Shown: positions 17,072 to 26,805 of the stretch, in pieces
Layout: each line of letters begins with the position of its first letter
How positions within the stretch are numbered: position 1 is the first letter of the stretch
Assembly: GCF_000739995.1 (NCBI RefSeq)
Contig: NZ_BBJX01000012.1
Coordinates: forward strand, 27,034-91,033
Direction of reading: 5' to 3'
From: Comamonas granuli NBRC 101663
GTDB lineage: Bacteria; Pseudomonadota; Gammaproteobacteria; Burkholderiales; Burkholderiaceae_C
DNA length: 64,000 nucleotides
The notes under the pieces: model-generated
What the model was told of the DNA's origin: nothing
The model's input: only the letters and a program-made list of their open reading frames with translations
The model's database searches: none
Program-made: the position numbers and the translations under genes

Positions 17072-19462
17072 ATGTCTGCACTCTTTGACGCGACCGCCCT
17101 GGTCGTACCGTTTGAGAACCTGAGAATGAGCGACGTCGAGGTCGTTGGCGGCAAGAACGCCAGCCTCGGCGAGATGATCTCGCAACTGCCGCAGGGCGTG
17201 CGCGTGCCCACGGGCTTTGCCACCACGGCGCATGCCTTCCGCGAGTTCCTCAAGCACGAGGGGCTGCACGAGCGCATCAGCCAGCGCCTGGCCGCGCTCG
17301 ACACCGAAGACGTGCGCGCCCTGGCCGCCGCTGGCGCCGAGATCCGCGGCTGGGTCGAGGCCCAGCCCTTCCCCGCAGACCTGGAAAAGGCCGTGCGCGA
17401 TGCCTTTGCGCAACTGAGCGCGGGCACCCCGCACGCCAGCTTCGCCGTGCGCTCGTCCGCCACGGCCGAGGACCTGCCCGACGCCTCCTTCGCCGGCCAG
17501 CAGGAAACCTTTTTGAACGTGCACGGCATCGACGAGGTGCTGCACAAGATGAAGGAGGTGTTCGCCTCCCTCTACAACGACCGCGCCATCAGCTACCGCG
17601 TGCACAAGGGCTTTGCGCACGATGTGGTGGCCCTGTCGGCGGGCGTGCAGCGCATGGTGCGCTCCGACCTGGGCGCGGCGGGCGTGATGTTCACCATCGA
17701 CACCGAGAGCGGCTTTGAGGACGTGGTGTTCATCACCAGCAGCTACGGCCTGGGCGAGACGGTGGTGCAGGGCGCCGTGAACCCCGACGAGTTCTACGTG
17801 CACAAGCCCATGCTCAAGGCGGGCAAGCAGGCGGTGATCCGCCGCAACCTCGGCAGCAAGCTGATCCAGATGGTGTTCTCCACGCCCGACGAGAAGAAGG
17901 CCACGGGCAAGCTGGTCAAGACCATCGACGTGCCGGCCGAGCAGCGCAACCGCTATTCGCTCACCGACGCCGAGGTGGCGCAACTGGCGCACTACGCGCT
18001 GGTCATCGAGCAGCACTACGGCCGCCCCATGGACATCGAATGGGGCAAGGACGGCGAGGACGGCCAACTCTACATCCTGCAGGCGCGCCCCGAGACGGTG
18101 AAGAGCCAGGTGCAGGGCCAGGCCGAGCTGCGCTACAAGCTCAAGGGCACGGGCACGGTGCTGGCCGAGGGCCGCGCCATCGGCCAGAAGATCGGCACGG
18201 GCCCGGTGCGCCTGGTGCACAACATTTCCGAGATGGACAAGGTGCAGCCCGGCGACGTGCTCGTCACCGACATGACCGACCCCAACTGGGAGCCGGTGAT
18301 GAAGCGCGCCAGCGCCATCGTCACCAACCGCGGCGGGCGCACCTGCCACGCGGCCATCATCGCGCGCGAACTGGGTATTCCGGCCGTGGTGGGCTGCGGC
18401 AACGCCACCGACAAGCTGAGCGACGGCACCCTGGTCACCGTGAGCTGCGCCGAGGGCGACACCGGCAAGATCTACGACGGCCTGCTGGAAACCGAGGTCA
18501 CCGAGGTGCAGCGCGGCACCATGCCCAAGATTGCCACCAAGATCATGATGAACGTGGGCAACCCGCAGCTCGCCTTCGACTTCGCTCAGTTGCCCAACGA
18601 GGGCGTGGGCCTGGCGCGGCTGGAGTTCATCATCAACAACAACATCGGCGTGCACCCCAAGGCCATCCTGGACTACCCGGCCGTCGATGCCGACCTGAAG
18701 AAGGCCGTGGAATCCGTGGCGCGCGGCCACGCCTCGCCCCGTGCCTTCTACGTCGACAAGGTGGCCGAGGGCGTGGCCACCATCGCTGCGGCCTTCTGGC
18801 CCAAGCCGGTCATCGTGCGCCTGTCCGACTTCAAGAGCAACGAGTACCGCAAGCTCATCGGCGGCAGCCGCTACGAGCCCGAGGAAGAGAACCCCATGCT
18901 GGGCTTCCGCGGCGCGGCGCGCTACGTGAGCGCGGACTTCGGCGAAGCCTTTGCCATGGAGTGCGAGGCCTTGAAGCGCGTGCGCAACGACATGGGCCTG
19001 ACCAACGTGCAGGTCATGGTGCCCTTTGTGCGCACGCTGGGCCAGGCCGAGCGCGTGACCAAGCTGCTGGCGCAGCATGGCCTGCAGCGCGGCGAGAACG
19101 AGCTCAAGCTCATCATGATGTGCGAGATCCCGAGCAACGCCATCCTGGCCGAGCGCTTCCTGGAGTTCTTCGACGGCTTCTCCATCGGCTCCAACGACCT
19201 GACCCAGCTCACCCTGGGCCTGGACCGCGACTCGGGTCTGGAACTGCTGGCCGCTGACTTCGACGAGCGCGACCCGGCCGTGGAGGCGCTGATCCACCTG
19301 GCCATCCAGGCCTGCCGCGCGCAGGGCAAGTACATCGGCATCTGCGGCCAGGGCCCCAGCGACCACCCGGACTTCGCCCAGTGGCTGGCCCGGGAGGGCA
19401 TCACGTCCATCTCGCTCAACCCCGACAGCGTGATGGCCACCTGGCAGCAACTGGCGGGCTGA
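17072..19462 (+). CDS. ppsA: Phosphoenolpyruvate synthase (pyruvate, water dikinase)
   Basis: Makes PEP from pyruvate and ATP for gluconeogenesis. The 796-residue length matches the E. coli enzyme (792). Seen in order: the ATP-grasp nucleotide domain starting [32 protein letters not shown] (ATP site), the swivelling phosphohistidine domain with [15 protein letters not shown] (His426, catalytic; the adjacent Thr is the expected PpsR target), and the C-terminal PEP/pyruvate barrel with [15 protein letters not shown] and [18 protein letters not shown]. The ATG at 17072 has GGAG about 7 bases upstream. The divergent neighbour ppsR regulates it post-translationally. Confidence 0.97.
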   Translation: MSALFDATALVVPFENLRMSDVEVVGGKNASLGEMISQLPQGVRVPTGFATTAHAFREFLKHEGLHERISQRLAALDTEDVRALAAAGAEIRGWVEAQPFPADLEKAVRDAFAQLSAGTPHASFAVRSSATAEDLPDASFAGQQETFLNVHGIDEVLHKMKEVFASLYNDRAISYRVHKGFAHDVVALSAGVQRMVRSDLGAAGVMFTIDTESGFEDVVFITSSYGLGETVVQGAVNPDEFYVHKPMLKAGKQAVIRRNLGSKLIQMVFSTPDEKKATGKLVKTIDVPAEQRNRYSLTDAEVAQLAHYALVIEQHYGRPMDIEWGKDGEDGQLYILQARPETVKSQVQGQAELRYKLKGTGTVLAEGRAIGQKIGTGPVRLVHNISEMDKVQPGDVLVTDMTDPNWEPVMKRASAIVTNRGGRTCHAAIIARELGIPAVVGCGNATDKLSDGTLVTVSCAEGDTGKIYDGLLETEVTEVQRGTMPKIATKIMMNVGNPQLAFDFAQLPNEGVGLARLEFIINNNIGVHPKAILDYPAVDADLKKAVESVARGHASPRAFYVDKVAEGVATIAAAFWPKPVIVRLSDFKSNEYRKLIGGSRYEPEEENPMLGFRGAARYVSADFGEAFAMECEALKRVRNDMGLTNVQVMVPFVRTLGQAERVTKLLAQHGLQRGENELKLIMMCEIPSNAILAERFLEFFDGFSIGSNDLTQLTLGLDRDSGLELLAADFDERDPAVEALIHLAIQACRAQGKYIGICGQGPSDHPDFAQWLAREGITSISLNPDSVMATWQQLAG

Positions 19463-19499
19463 GCGCGCCGCCCCGCGAGAACCCGTCTCCGGTCCCCGC

Positions 19500-19829
19500 A
19501 TGCCGCCCGCGCCCCCACCTGCACCCGAAGCCCCGCAGGGCGTGCTGTTCCCGCCCGACCTGCACGACGTGCGCCACCTGCAGCTCAAGGGGGCGCTGCT
19601 GCTGCTGTGGATGCTGGTGTCCTTCGTCGCCATGTACTTTGCGCGCGAGCTCGGCAGCATCGTGGTGGCGGGCTGGCCGCTGGGCTACTGGATCGCGGCG
19701 CAGGGCGGGGTGCTGGTGTTCATCGCCATCGTGGTGGCCTACGGCTGGGCCATGAATCGGCTCGAACGCATCGACGCCCAGACGCAAACCCCGCAGGGCC
19801 CGGAGTCCGGTGCACGGCGCCATGGCTGA
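19500..19829 (+). CDS. Small subunit of sodium/solute symporter (DUF4212, TIGR03647 type)
   Basis: Short 109-residue membrane protein that accompanies a large sodium:solute symporter subunit. Two membrane helices are evident (about 30-50, LLLLWMLVSFVAMYFA; and about 66-86, GGVLVFIAIVVAYGWAM), after a proline-rich start and before a charged tail with NRLERID. The stop overlaps the start of the symporter gene by 8 bases, so the pair is translationally coupled. The reading is by architecture and pairing; DUF4212 proteins are almost always found next to this symporter subfamily. It begins 37 bases after ppsA and may be read through from it. Confidence 0.82.
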   Translation: MPPAPPPAPEAPQGVLFPPDLHDVRHLQLKGALLLLWMLVSFVAMYFARELGSIVVAGWPLGYWIAAQGGVLVFIAIVVAYGWAMNRLERIDAQTQTPQGPESGARRHG

Positions 19830-21906
19830 GGACCAGGACGCGCGCAGCTACCAGTGGCGGCTGCACCGCATCCTGGCGCTGTACGTGGGCGGGGTGCTGT
19901 GCTTTCTCGCCCTCATGGCCTGGGCCGAGGCGCAGGGGCTGGCGCGCCACTGGATCGGGCCGATCTTCCTGTTCCTCTCGGTCATGGTGTACGCGGGCAT
20001 CGGCGTCTACGGCCGCACCACCGATGCCGACGAGTACTACGTCGCCGGCCGGCGCATCCCGCCGGTCTACAACGGCATGGCCGCCGCCGCCGACTGGATG
20101 AGCGCCGCCTCATTCATCAGCCTCTCGGGCGCGCTGTACCTGCAGGGCTTCGGCGGCACCACCGACAGCGCCGGGGGCCTGGCCTACCTGCTGGGCTGGA
20201 CGGGGGGCTTCTGCCTGGTCGCCATCCTCGTGGCGCCGCACCTGCGCGCCATGGGGCTGTACACCATTCCGGACTTCTTCCACGTGCGCTTTGGCGGGCG
20301 CTGGCCGCGCGTCATCGCCGCGCTGGCGGCGGTGCTCACCTCGTTCACCTACGTGGTCGCGCAAATCTACGGCGTGGGCCTGATCGCCTCGCGCCTGACG
20401 GGCGTGCAGTTCGAGATCGGCATCATGCTGGGCCTGGGCGGCGTGCTGCTGTGCTCCTTCCTGGGCGGCATGCGCGCCATCACCTGGACGCAGGTGGCGC
20501 AGTACGTGGTGCTGCTGCTGGCCTTTCTCATCCCCGTCTCCTGGCTGGCGTACAAGCAGCTCGGCAACCCCGTGGCGCCGCTGGTCTACGGCCAGCAGAT
20601 CGGCAAGATCGCCGACCTGGAGGTGCAACTGCTCGCCTCGCCCGCCGAGGAGCAGGTCGTCGCCGTCTACCTGCAGCGTGCGCGCGACTACGAGGCGCGC
20701 CTGCAGAACGTGGAGCATGCGCTCGAGGAGGAGCGCCGCGCCATCCAGGACCGCATCCGCAAGCTGCGCTCGCACAACGCCGACGTGGGCCTGATCATCG
20801 CCGCCAGCCGCGAGCTCGCGGCCCTGCCGCGCGATGCCGAGGTGGCGCGCGAGCGCTGGACGCGCCTGATGCGCGAGAACTACGCCCGCGCCCAGCCCCT
20901 GGGCGGCCTGCCGCCGCACAGCCGGGCGTTTGCCGGCTACCCCGACGGCACGCCCGAGGAGCAGCAGGCCTATTCCGACTCGCGGCGCAACTTCCTTGCG
21001 CTGATGTTCTGCCTCATGGTGGGCACGGCCGGCATGCCGCACCTGCTCACGCGCTACTACACCGCGCCCTCGGTGGCCGGGGCGCGTGCGTCGGTGGCCT
21101 GGTCGCTGTTCTTCATCGCGCTGCTGTACCTGAGCGCGCCGGCGCTCGCCGTGCTCGTGAAGTTCGAGGTCATGAACAACCTGGTCGGCAGCCGCTTCGA
21201 CCAGTTGCCCAACTGGATCGCGCAGTGGGCGCGGGTCGATGCCTCGCTGCTGTCCATCGAGGACGTCAACCACGACGGCCTGGTGCAGTTCGGCGAGATC
21301 CGCCTGGGCGCCGACCTCATCATGCTGGCCACGCCCGAGCTCGGGGGGCTGCCCTACGTCATCTCCGGCCTGGTGGCCGCCGGCGGGCTGGCGGCGGCGC
21401 TCTCCACGGCCGACGGCCTGCTGCTGACCATCAGCAATGCGCTGGTGCGCGACCTGTACTTCCAGTCCCGCCCGCGCAAGACCTCGTCCGAGCAGCGCGT
21501 GATCCTGAGCAAATTCACCCTGCTGGCCGTGGCCCTGGCGGCGGCCTTCGTCGCGGCCCTCAAGGCCTCGGACATCCTGCCGCTGGTCTCGGCCTCGTTC
21601 TCGCTCGCGGCCTCGGCCTTCGTGCCGGTCATGGTGCTGGGCATCTTCTGGCGCGGCACCACGCGCCAGGGCGCCGTGGCGGGCATGCTGTGCGGCCTGG
21701 GCGTGACCATGTACTACATGCTCTCGCACGTGGCGGGCGTGCGCGCCGTGCTGCCCGGCTGGCTGCTGGCCGACGGCCACTGGTTTGCCATCCAGCCCAT
21801 CTCGGCCGGCGTGTTCGGCGTGCCCGCGGGCCTGGCGGCGGCCGTGCTGGTGAGCTGGGTCACGCGCCCGGCGCCGCCGCGGCCGCCGGTGCGCCTGGAG
21901 ATGTGA
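19822..21906 (+). CDS. Sodium:solute symporter family protein, large subunit (VC_2705 subfamily, ActP-like)
   Basis: SSS-family transporter predicted to import a small organic anion with Na+; acetate-type substrates are known for relatives. The 694 residues include a start helix, YYVAGRRIPPVYNGMAAAAD (about 73-92), WMSAASFISLSG (sodium-site helix) and GLAAALSTADGLLLTISNAL, all hallmarks of the family. It is longer than simple SSS proteins because of a hydrophilic insert (about 271-390), the first part a coiled coil (EERRAIQDRIRKLRSHN), and it holds a canonical EF-hand loop DVNHDGLVQFGE (481-492). Start ATG 19822 is preferred to the GTG at 19810; it overlaps the DUF4212 gene. Both subunits downstream of ppsA suggest use of C2/C3 acids feeding gluconeogenesis (inference). 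Confidence 0.86.
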   Translation: MAEDQDARSYQWRLHRILALYVGGVLCFLALMAWAEAQGLARHWIGPIFLFLSVMVYAGIGVYGRTTDADEYYVAGRRIPPVYNGMAAAADWMSAASFISLSGALYLQGFGGTTDSAGGLAYLLGWTGGFCLVAILVAPHLRAMGLYTIPDFFHVRFGGRWPRVIAALAAVLTSFTYVVAQIYGVGLIASRLTGVQFEIGIMLGLGGVLLCSFLGGMRAITWTQVAQYVVLLLAFLIPVSWLAYKQLGNPVAPLVYGQQIGKIADLEVQLLASPAEEQVVAVYLQRARDYEARLQNVEHALEEERRAIQDRIRKLRSHNADVGLIIAASRELAALPRDAEVARERWTRLMRENYARAQPLGGLPPHSRAFAGYPDGTPEEQQAYSDSRRNFLALMFCLMVGTAGMPHLLTRYYTAPSVAGARASVAWSLFFIALLYLSAPALAVLVKFEVMNNLVGSRFDQLPNWIAQWARVDASLLSIEDVNHDGLVQFGEIRLGADLIMLATPELGGLPYVISGLVAAGGLAAALSTADGLLLTISNALVRDLYFQSRPRKTSSEQRVILSKFTLLAVALAAAFVAALKASDILPLVSASFSLAASAFVPVMVLGIFWRGTTRQGAVAGMLCGLGVTMYYMLSHVAGVRAVLPGWLLADGHWFAIQPISAGVFGVPAGLAAAVLVSWVTRPAPPRPPVRLEM

Positions 21907-21916
21907 GCGCGCTGTC

Positions 21917-22276
21917 TCAGCGCCCCACGTTGAGCAGCTCGACGTCGAACTTGAGCGTGGCGTTGGGCGGAATCACGCCGCCCGCGCCGCGCGCGCCGTA
22001 ACCCAGGCCGGGGGGAATGATCAGCGTGCGCTGGCCACCCACCTTCATGCCTTGCACGCCTTCGTCCCAGCCCTGGATGACCATGCCCATGCCCAGGCCG
22101 AAGATGAAGGGGTCGTTGCGGTCGCGGCTGGAGTCGAACTTGGCGCCCTGCTGGCCGTCGTTGTAGAGCCAGCCCGTGTAGTGCACGGCGACCTGCATGC
22201 CGCGCGCGGCCTCGGCGCCGGTGCCGGCCACGGTGTCTTCGTACTGCAGGCCCGAGGGGGTGGTGGTCATGGCCAT
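21917..22276 (-). CDS. FKBP-type peptidyl-prolyl cis-trans isomerase
   Basis: Single-domain FKBP that accelerates proline isomerisation in folding proteins. All 119 residues belong to the domain: VHYTGWLYND (31-40), KFDSSRDRNDPFIFGLG (46-62), VIQGWDEGVQGMKVGG (66-81) and IPPGLGYGARGAGGVIPPNATL (87-108 in overlapping pieces) supply the Tyr, Phe, Asp, Val-Ile and Trp of the active site. No signal peptide, so cytoplasmic. The ATG at 22276 follows AGGAAT; a second ATG two codons later is possible. It lies downstream of hxlR on the same strand, with a dispersed repeat that looks like a terminator between them. Confidence 0.95.
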   Translation of the reverse strand: MAMTTTPSGLQYEDTVAGTGAEAARGMQVAVHYTGWLYNDGQQGAKFDSSRDRNDPFIFGLGMGMVIQGWDEGVQGMKVGGQRTLIIPPGLGYGARGAGGVIPPNATLKFDVELLNVGR

Positions 22277-22290
22277 GGTGGTATTCCTGG

Positions 22291-22357
22291 TGCTATCAAA
22301 AAAAATAGCTTCCAGCACTGATGAACAGGGCGCTGGAAGCGAAAAACTCTGAAACCC
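22291..22357 (+). repeat. Dispersed two-hairpin repeat, copy 6 (between hxlR-type gene and FKBP gene)
   Basis: GCTATCAAAAAAAATAGC is a perfect 5-bp-arm hairpin, followed by GCTTCCAGC (22308-22316) pairing perfectly with GCTGGAAGC (22332-22340). The best-preserved example of the two-hairpin layout. Confidence 0.75.
22298..22340 (-). terminator. Intrinsic terminator of the HxlR-type gene, formed by the repeat
   Basis: On the minus strand the 9-bp stem GCTTCCAGC/GCTGGAAGC is followed by TATTTTTTTTGATAGC, eight T residues (22298-22305). It lies about 35 bases after the regulator's stop, as a rho-independent terminator should. Confidence 0.6.
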
Positions 22358-22374
22358 GGGCGGGGCGCGGGAGC

Positions 22375-22680
22375 TTACTTGCGCGCGCGCCCGGCGGCCC
22401 AGCGGTTGGCAAAGGCCTGCACGTCCGAGAGGCGCTTGAGCAGGTCGGCCCCGGAGGCGGTCACAGCGTAGCCTTCGCTGCCGTGGTCGATGAGGCCGGC
22501 CTCGCGCAGCTCCTTGATGCGCGTGTTCAGCGTATTGGGGGTGATGCCGCCCACGCTGTCCTGCAGCAGACGGAAGGTTTGCGGATGTCCGTCGCGCAGC
22601 GCCCAAAGTACGCGCAGTGCGTAACGGCATTCGAGTTTCTCGAAGAGCTGGTGGATGGCTGCGTTTTCCTTGGAGCTCAT
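22375..22680 (-). CDS. HxlR family winged helix-turn-helix transcriptional regulator
   Basis: Small 101-residue DNA-binding protein. CRYALRVLWALRDGHPQTFRLLQ (about 18-40 in sequence) is the first helices, GITPNTLNTRIKELREAGL (45-63) the recognition helix-turn-helix and IDHGSEGYAVTASGADLLKRL the wing and last helix; this pattern is typical of HxlR/MarR-like winged proteins responding to oxidants or aldehydes. Cys18 is the only cysteine and sits where redox-sensing HxlR members carry theirs (inference). A strong AGGAGA lies before the ATG at 22680, and a good sigma-70 promoter with a palindrome over the -10 box lies upstream, suggesting autoregulation. The target could be the divergent CoA-transferase gene. 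Confidence 0.8.
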   Translation of the reverse strand: MSSKENAAIHQLFEKLECRYALRVLWALRDGHPQTFRLLQDSVGGITPNTLNTRIKELREAGLIDHGSEGYAVTASGADLLKRLSDVQAFANRWAAGRARK

Positions 22681-22719
22681 GCGTGTTCTCCTGCGCTAAA
22701 GTGACTGAAAAACGATAGC

Positions 22720-22751
22720 ACTATAGTAGCGTGGAATTGCCGTTGCTACAA
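22720..22751 (-). promoter_or_regulatory. Promoter and possible operator of the HxlR-type regulator
   Basis: On the minus strand TTGTAG (complement of 22746-22751), a 17-base spacer and TACTAT (complement of 22723-22728) form a good sigma-70 promoter. The palindrome ACTATAGT (22720-22727) overlaps the -10 box and is a natural candidate for self-repression. Confidence 0.55.
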
Positions 22752-22817
22752 GTTTGCTAGCTCGAAACGCACGGCAGACCTGCTTTGAGTTAAAAAAGTC
22801 CCGACAACTGTTTCGCC

Positions 22818-24035
22818 ATGACGACATCCGCCGACGCCGCTTCCCCTGACCGACCGCTGCCGCTTGCCGGGCTGCGCGTGGTCGAGTTCTCCCACATGGT
22901 CATGGGGCCCACCTGCGGCATGGTGCTGGGCGACCTGGGCGCTGAGGTCATCAAGGTCGAGCCCATCGAGGGCGACCGCACGCGCCACCTGCTGGGCGCG
23001 GGGGCGGGCTTCTTCCCGCTGTTCAACCGCAACAAGAAAAGCATCGCCATCGACCTGCGCCACCCCGAGGGCCAGGCGGCGGCGCGCAAGCTGGCGCTCT
23101 CGGCCGACGTGGTGCTGCAGAACTTCAAGCCCGGCGCGCTGGCCAAGTACGGGCTGGACTACGCCGCCCTCAGTGCGGAGAACCTGCGCCTCATCTACGT
23201 CAACCACACGGGCTTTCTGCCCGGCCCCTACGAGCACCGCACGGCGCTGGACGAGGTGGTGCAGATGATGGGCGGCCTGGCCTACATGACCGGCCGCCCG
23301 GGCGACCCGCTGCGCGCGGGCTCCAGCGTGAACGACATCATGGGCGGCATGTTCGGCGCCATCGGCGCCATGGCGGCGCTGATGCAGCGCGGCATCACCG
23401 GGCGCGGGCAGGAGATCGACTCGGCCCTGTACGAGAACAACGTCTTTCTCGTCGGCCAGCACATGCTGCAGTACGCCATCACCGGCCAGCCCGCCGCGCC
23501 CATGCCCGAGCGCATTTCGTCCTGGGGCCTGTACGACGTGTTCAGCGTGAAGGACGGCGAGCAGATCTTCCTCGCCGCCGTGAGCGATGCGCAGTGGAAC
23601 ACCTTCTGCGACGCCCTGGGCTTTGCCGACCTCCAGGCCGACCCGCAGCTCGCCACCAACAACGACCGCGTGCGGGCCCGCGCCACCCTGCTGCCCGAGC
23701 TGCGCCAGAGGCTGGCTTCGCGCTCGGCGGCCGAGCTGTCCGACCTGTTCGAGCGCAACGGCCTGCCCTATGCGCCCATCCGGCGGCCCGAGCAGCTCTA
23801 CGACGACCCGCACCTCAATGCCACGGGCGGCCTGGCCGAGATCACCCTGCCCGACGGCGACCTGGCGGGCCAGACCGTGCGCACCACGCTGTTCCCCCTG
23901 CGCATGGACGGCCAGCGCCTGGGCGTGCGCCTGGACCCGCCGCGGCGCGGTGAGCACACGCAGGAGCTGCTGGCCGGTTTGGGCTACGGCCCGGCGCAGG
24001 TGCAGGCGCTGCGGGAGGCCGGGGCGGTGGCCTGA
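22818..24035 (+). CDS. Class III CoA-transferase (CaiB/BaiF family)
   Basis: Moves CoA between carboxylic acids through an enzyme-aspartyl intermediate. The 405 residues show LRVVEFSHMVMGPTCGMVLGD (family N-terminus), GAEVIKVEP, the NRNKKSIAIDLRHPEG CoA-binding stretch, TALDEVVQMMGG with Asp145 as the expected nucleophile, and GRGQEIDSALYE. The substrate cannot be read from the sequence: formyl-, succinyl-, carnitine- and mesaconyl-CoA transferases share this fold, and genes of this type are numerous in Comamonadaceae. It stands alone, divergent from the HxlR-type regulator with 137 bases between, and convergent with rpoD. Confidence 0.87.
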   Translation: MTTSADAASPDRPLPLAGLRVVEFSHMVMGPTCGMVLGDLGAEVIKVEPIEGDRTRHLLGAGAGFFPLFNRNKKSIAIDLRHPEGQAAARKLALSADVVLQNFKPGALAKYGLDYAALSAENLRLIYVNHTGFLPGPYEHRTALDEVVQMMGGLAYMTGRPGDPLRAGSSVNDIMGGMFGAIGAMAALMQRGITGRGQEIDSALYENNVFLVGQHMLQYAITGQPAAPMPERISSWGLYDVFSVKDGEQIFLAAVSDAQWNTFCDALGFADLQADPQLATNNDRVRARATLLPELRQRLASRSAAELSDLFERNGLPYAPIRRPEQLYDDPHLNATGGLAEITLPDGDLAGQTVRTTLFPLRMDGQRLGVRLDPPRRGEHTQELLAGLGYGPAQVQALREAGAVA

Positions 24036-24046
24036 GGGGTGTTCGT

Positions 24047-24120
24047 TTGCTACGAATGCGATAGCTGGTAGCGCTTTCTGGATGAGCGCTGCAGGCCGAA
24101 AATGCCGAACATTCCATGAA
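24047..24120 (+). repeat. Dispersed two-hairpin repeat, copy 7 (between CoA-transferase and rpoD)
   Basis: TTGCTACGAATGCGATAGCTGGTAGCGCTTTCTGGATGAGCGCTGCAGGCCGAAAATGCC in pieces: first hairpin GCTACG...GATAGC, second AGCGCT...AGCGCT, then GCAGGCC and the A-rich tail. It occupies the convergent 3' gap together with the rpoD terminator. Confidence 0.7.
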
Positions 24121-24154
24121 AAAGGCGCCTGTCTCCTTGCGGGGACAGGCGCCT
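24119..24154 (-). terminator. Intrinsic terminator of rpoD
   Basis: AGGCGCCTGTCTCC (24123-24136) and GGGGACAGGCGCCT (24141-24154) form a long stem with a four-base loop; on the minus strand it is followed by five T residues (24119-24123). Located just after the rpoD stop. Confidence 0.8.
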
Positions 24155-24167
24155 GGGGCGGGGCTTC

Positions 24168-26528
<2,361 letters not shown>

Positions 26529-26772
26529 GGACGACCTCAGATTCAAAAAGAAGACAAAGAGAACACAAGCGCCACTATTCCCGGCGCGGGAGGCACGGCG
26601 AAGTCAGGGCTTCGCGGTTCGGGGGTAAAACCCCTGGGCAAGATGGGTGGGCGATCATTTGGTGTGCAGTCCTTGCGGTGGGGTGGGCCATTGCAGTGCC
26701 TGCAATATGCGTGGGTGTCACGGGGGCCCGGTCCGGAGGTGCTGCTGTCGCTCTTGCCGCGAGAAACTCTAC

Positions 26773-26798
26773 ATTATACCGTTAGCGGCATTTTTCAA
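26773..26798 (-). promoter_or_regulatory. Probable rpoD promoter in the dnaG-rpoD gap
   Basis: On the minus strand a perfect TATAAT (complement of 26773-26778) follows TTGAAA (complement of 26793-26798). The spacer is only 14 bases, shorter than the ideal 17, so another -35 or an activator may be used. It would give rpoD a leader of about 230 bases in which I see no gene. Confidence 0.45.
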
Positions 26799-26805
26799 GG
26801 GGTTT

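Noticed and set aside
16937..19660. A minus-strand open frame of about 900 codons opposite ppsA
   Set aside because: Low-complexity antisense translation with no recognisable motif; ppsA on the plus strand explains the region fully.
26529..26772. A riboswitch or leader peptide in the long rpoD leader
   Set aside because: Only a small GGGGT...ACCCC hairpin is visible; no known riboswitch core or convincing small frame.
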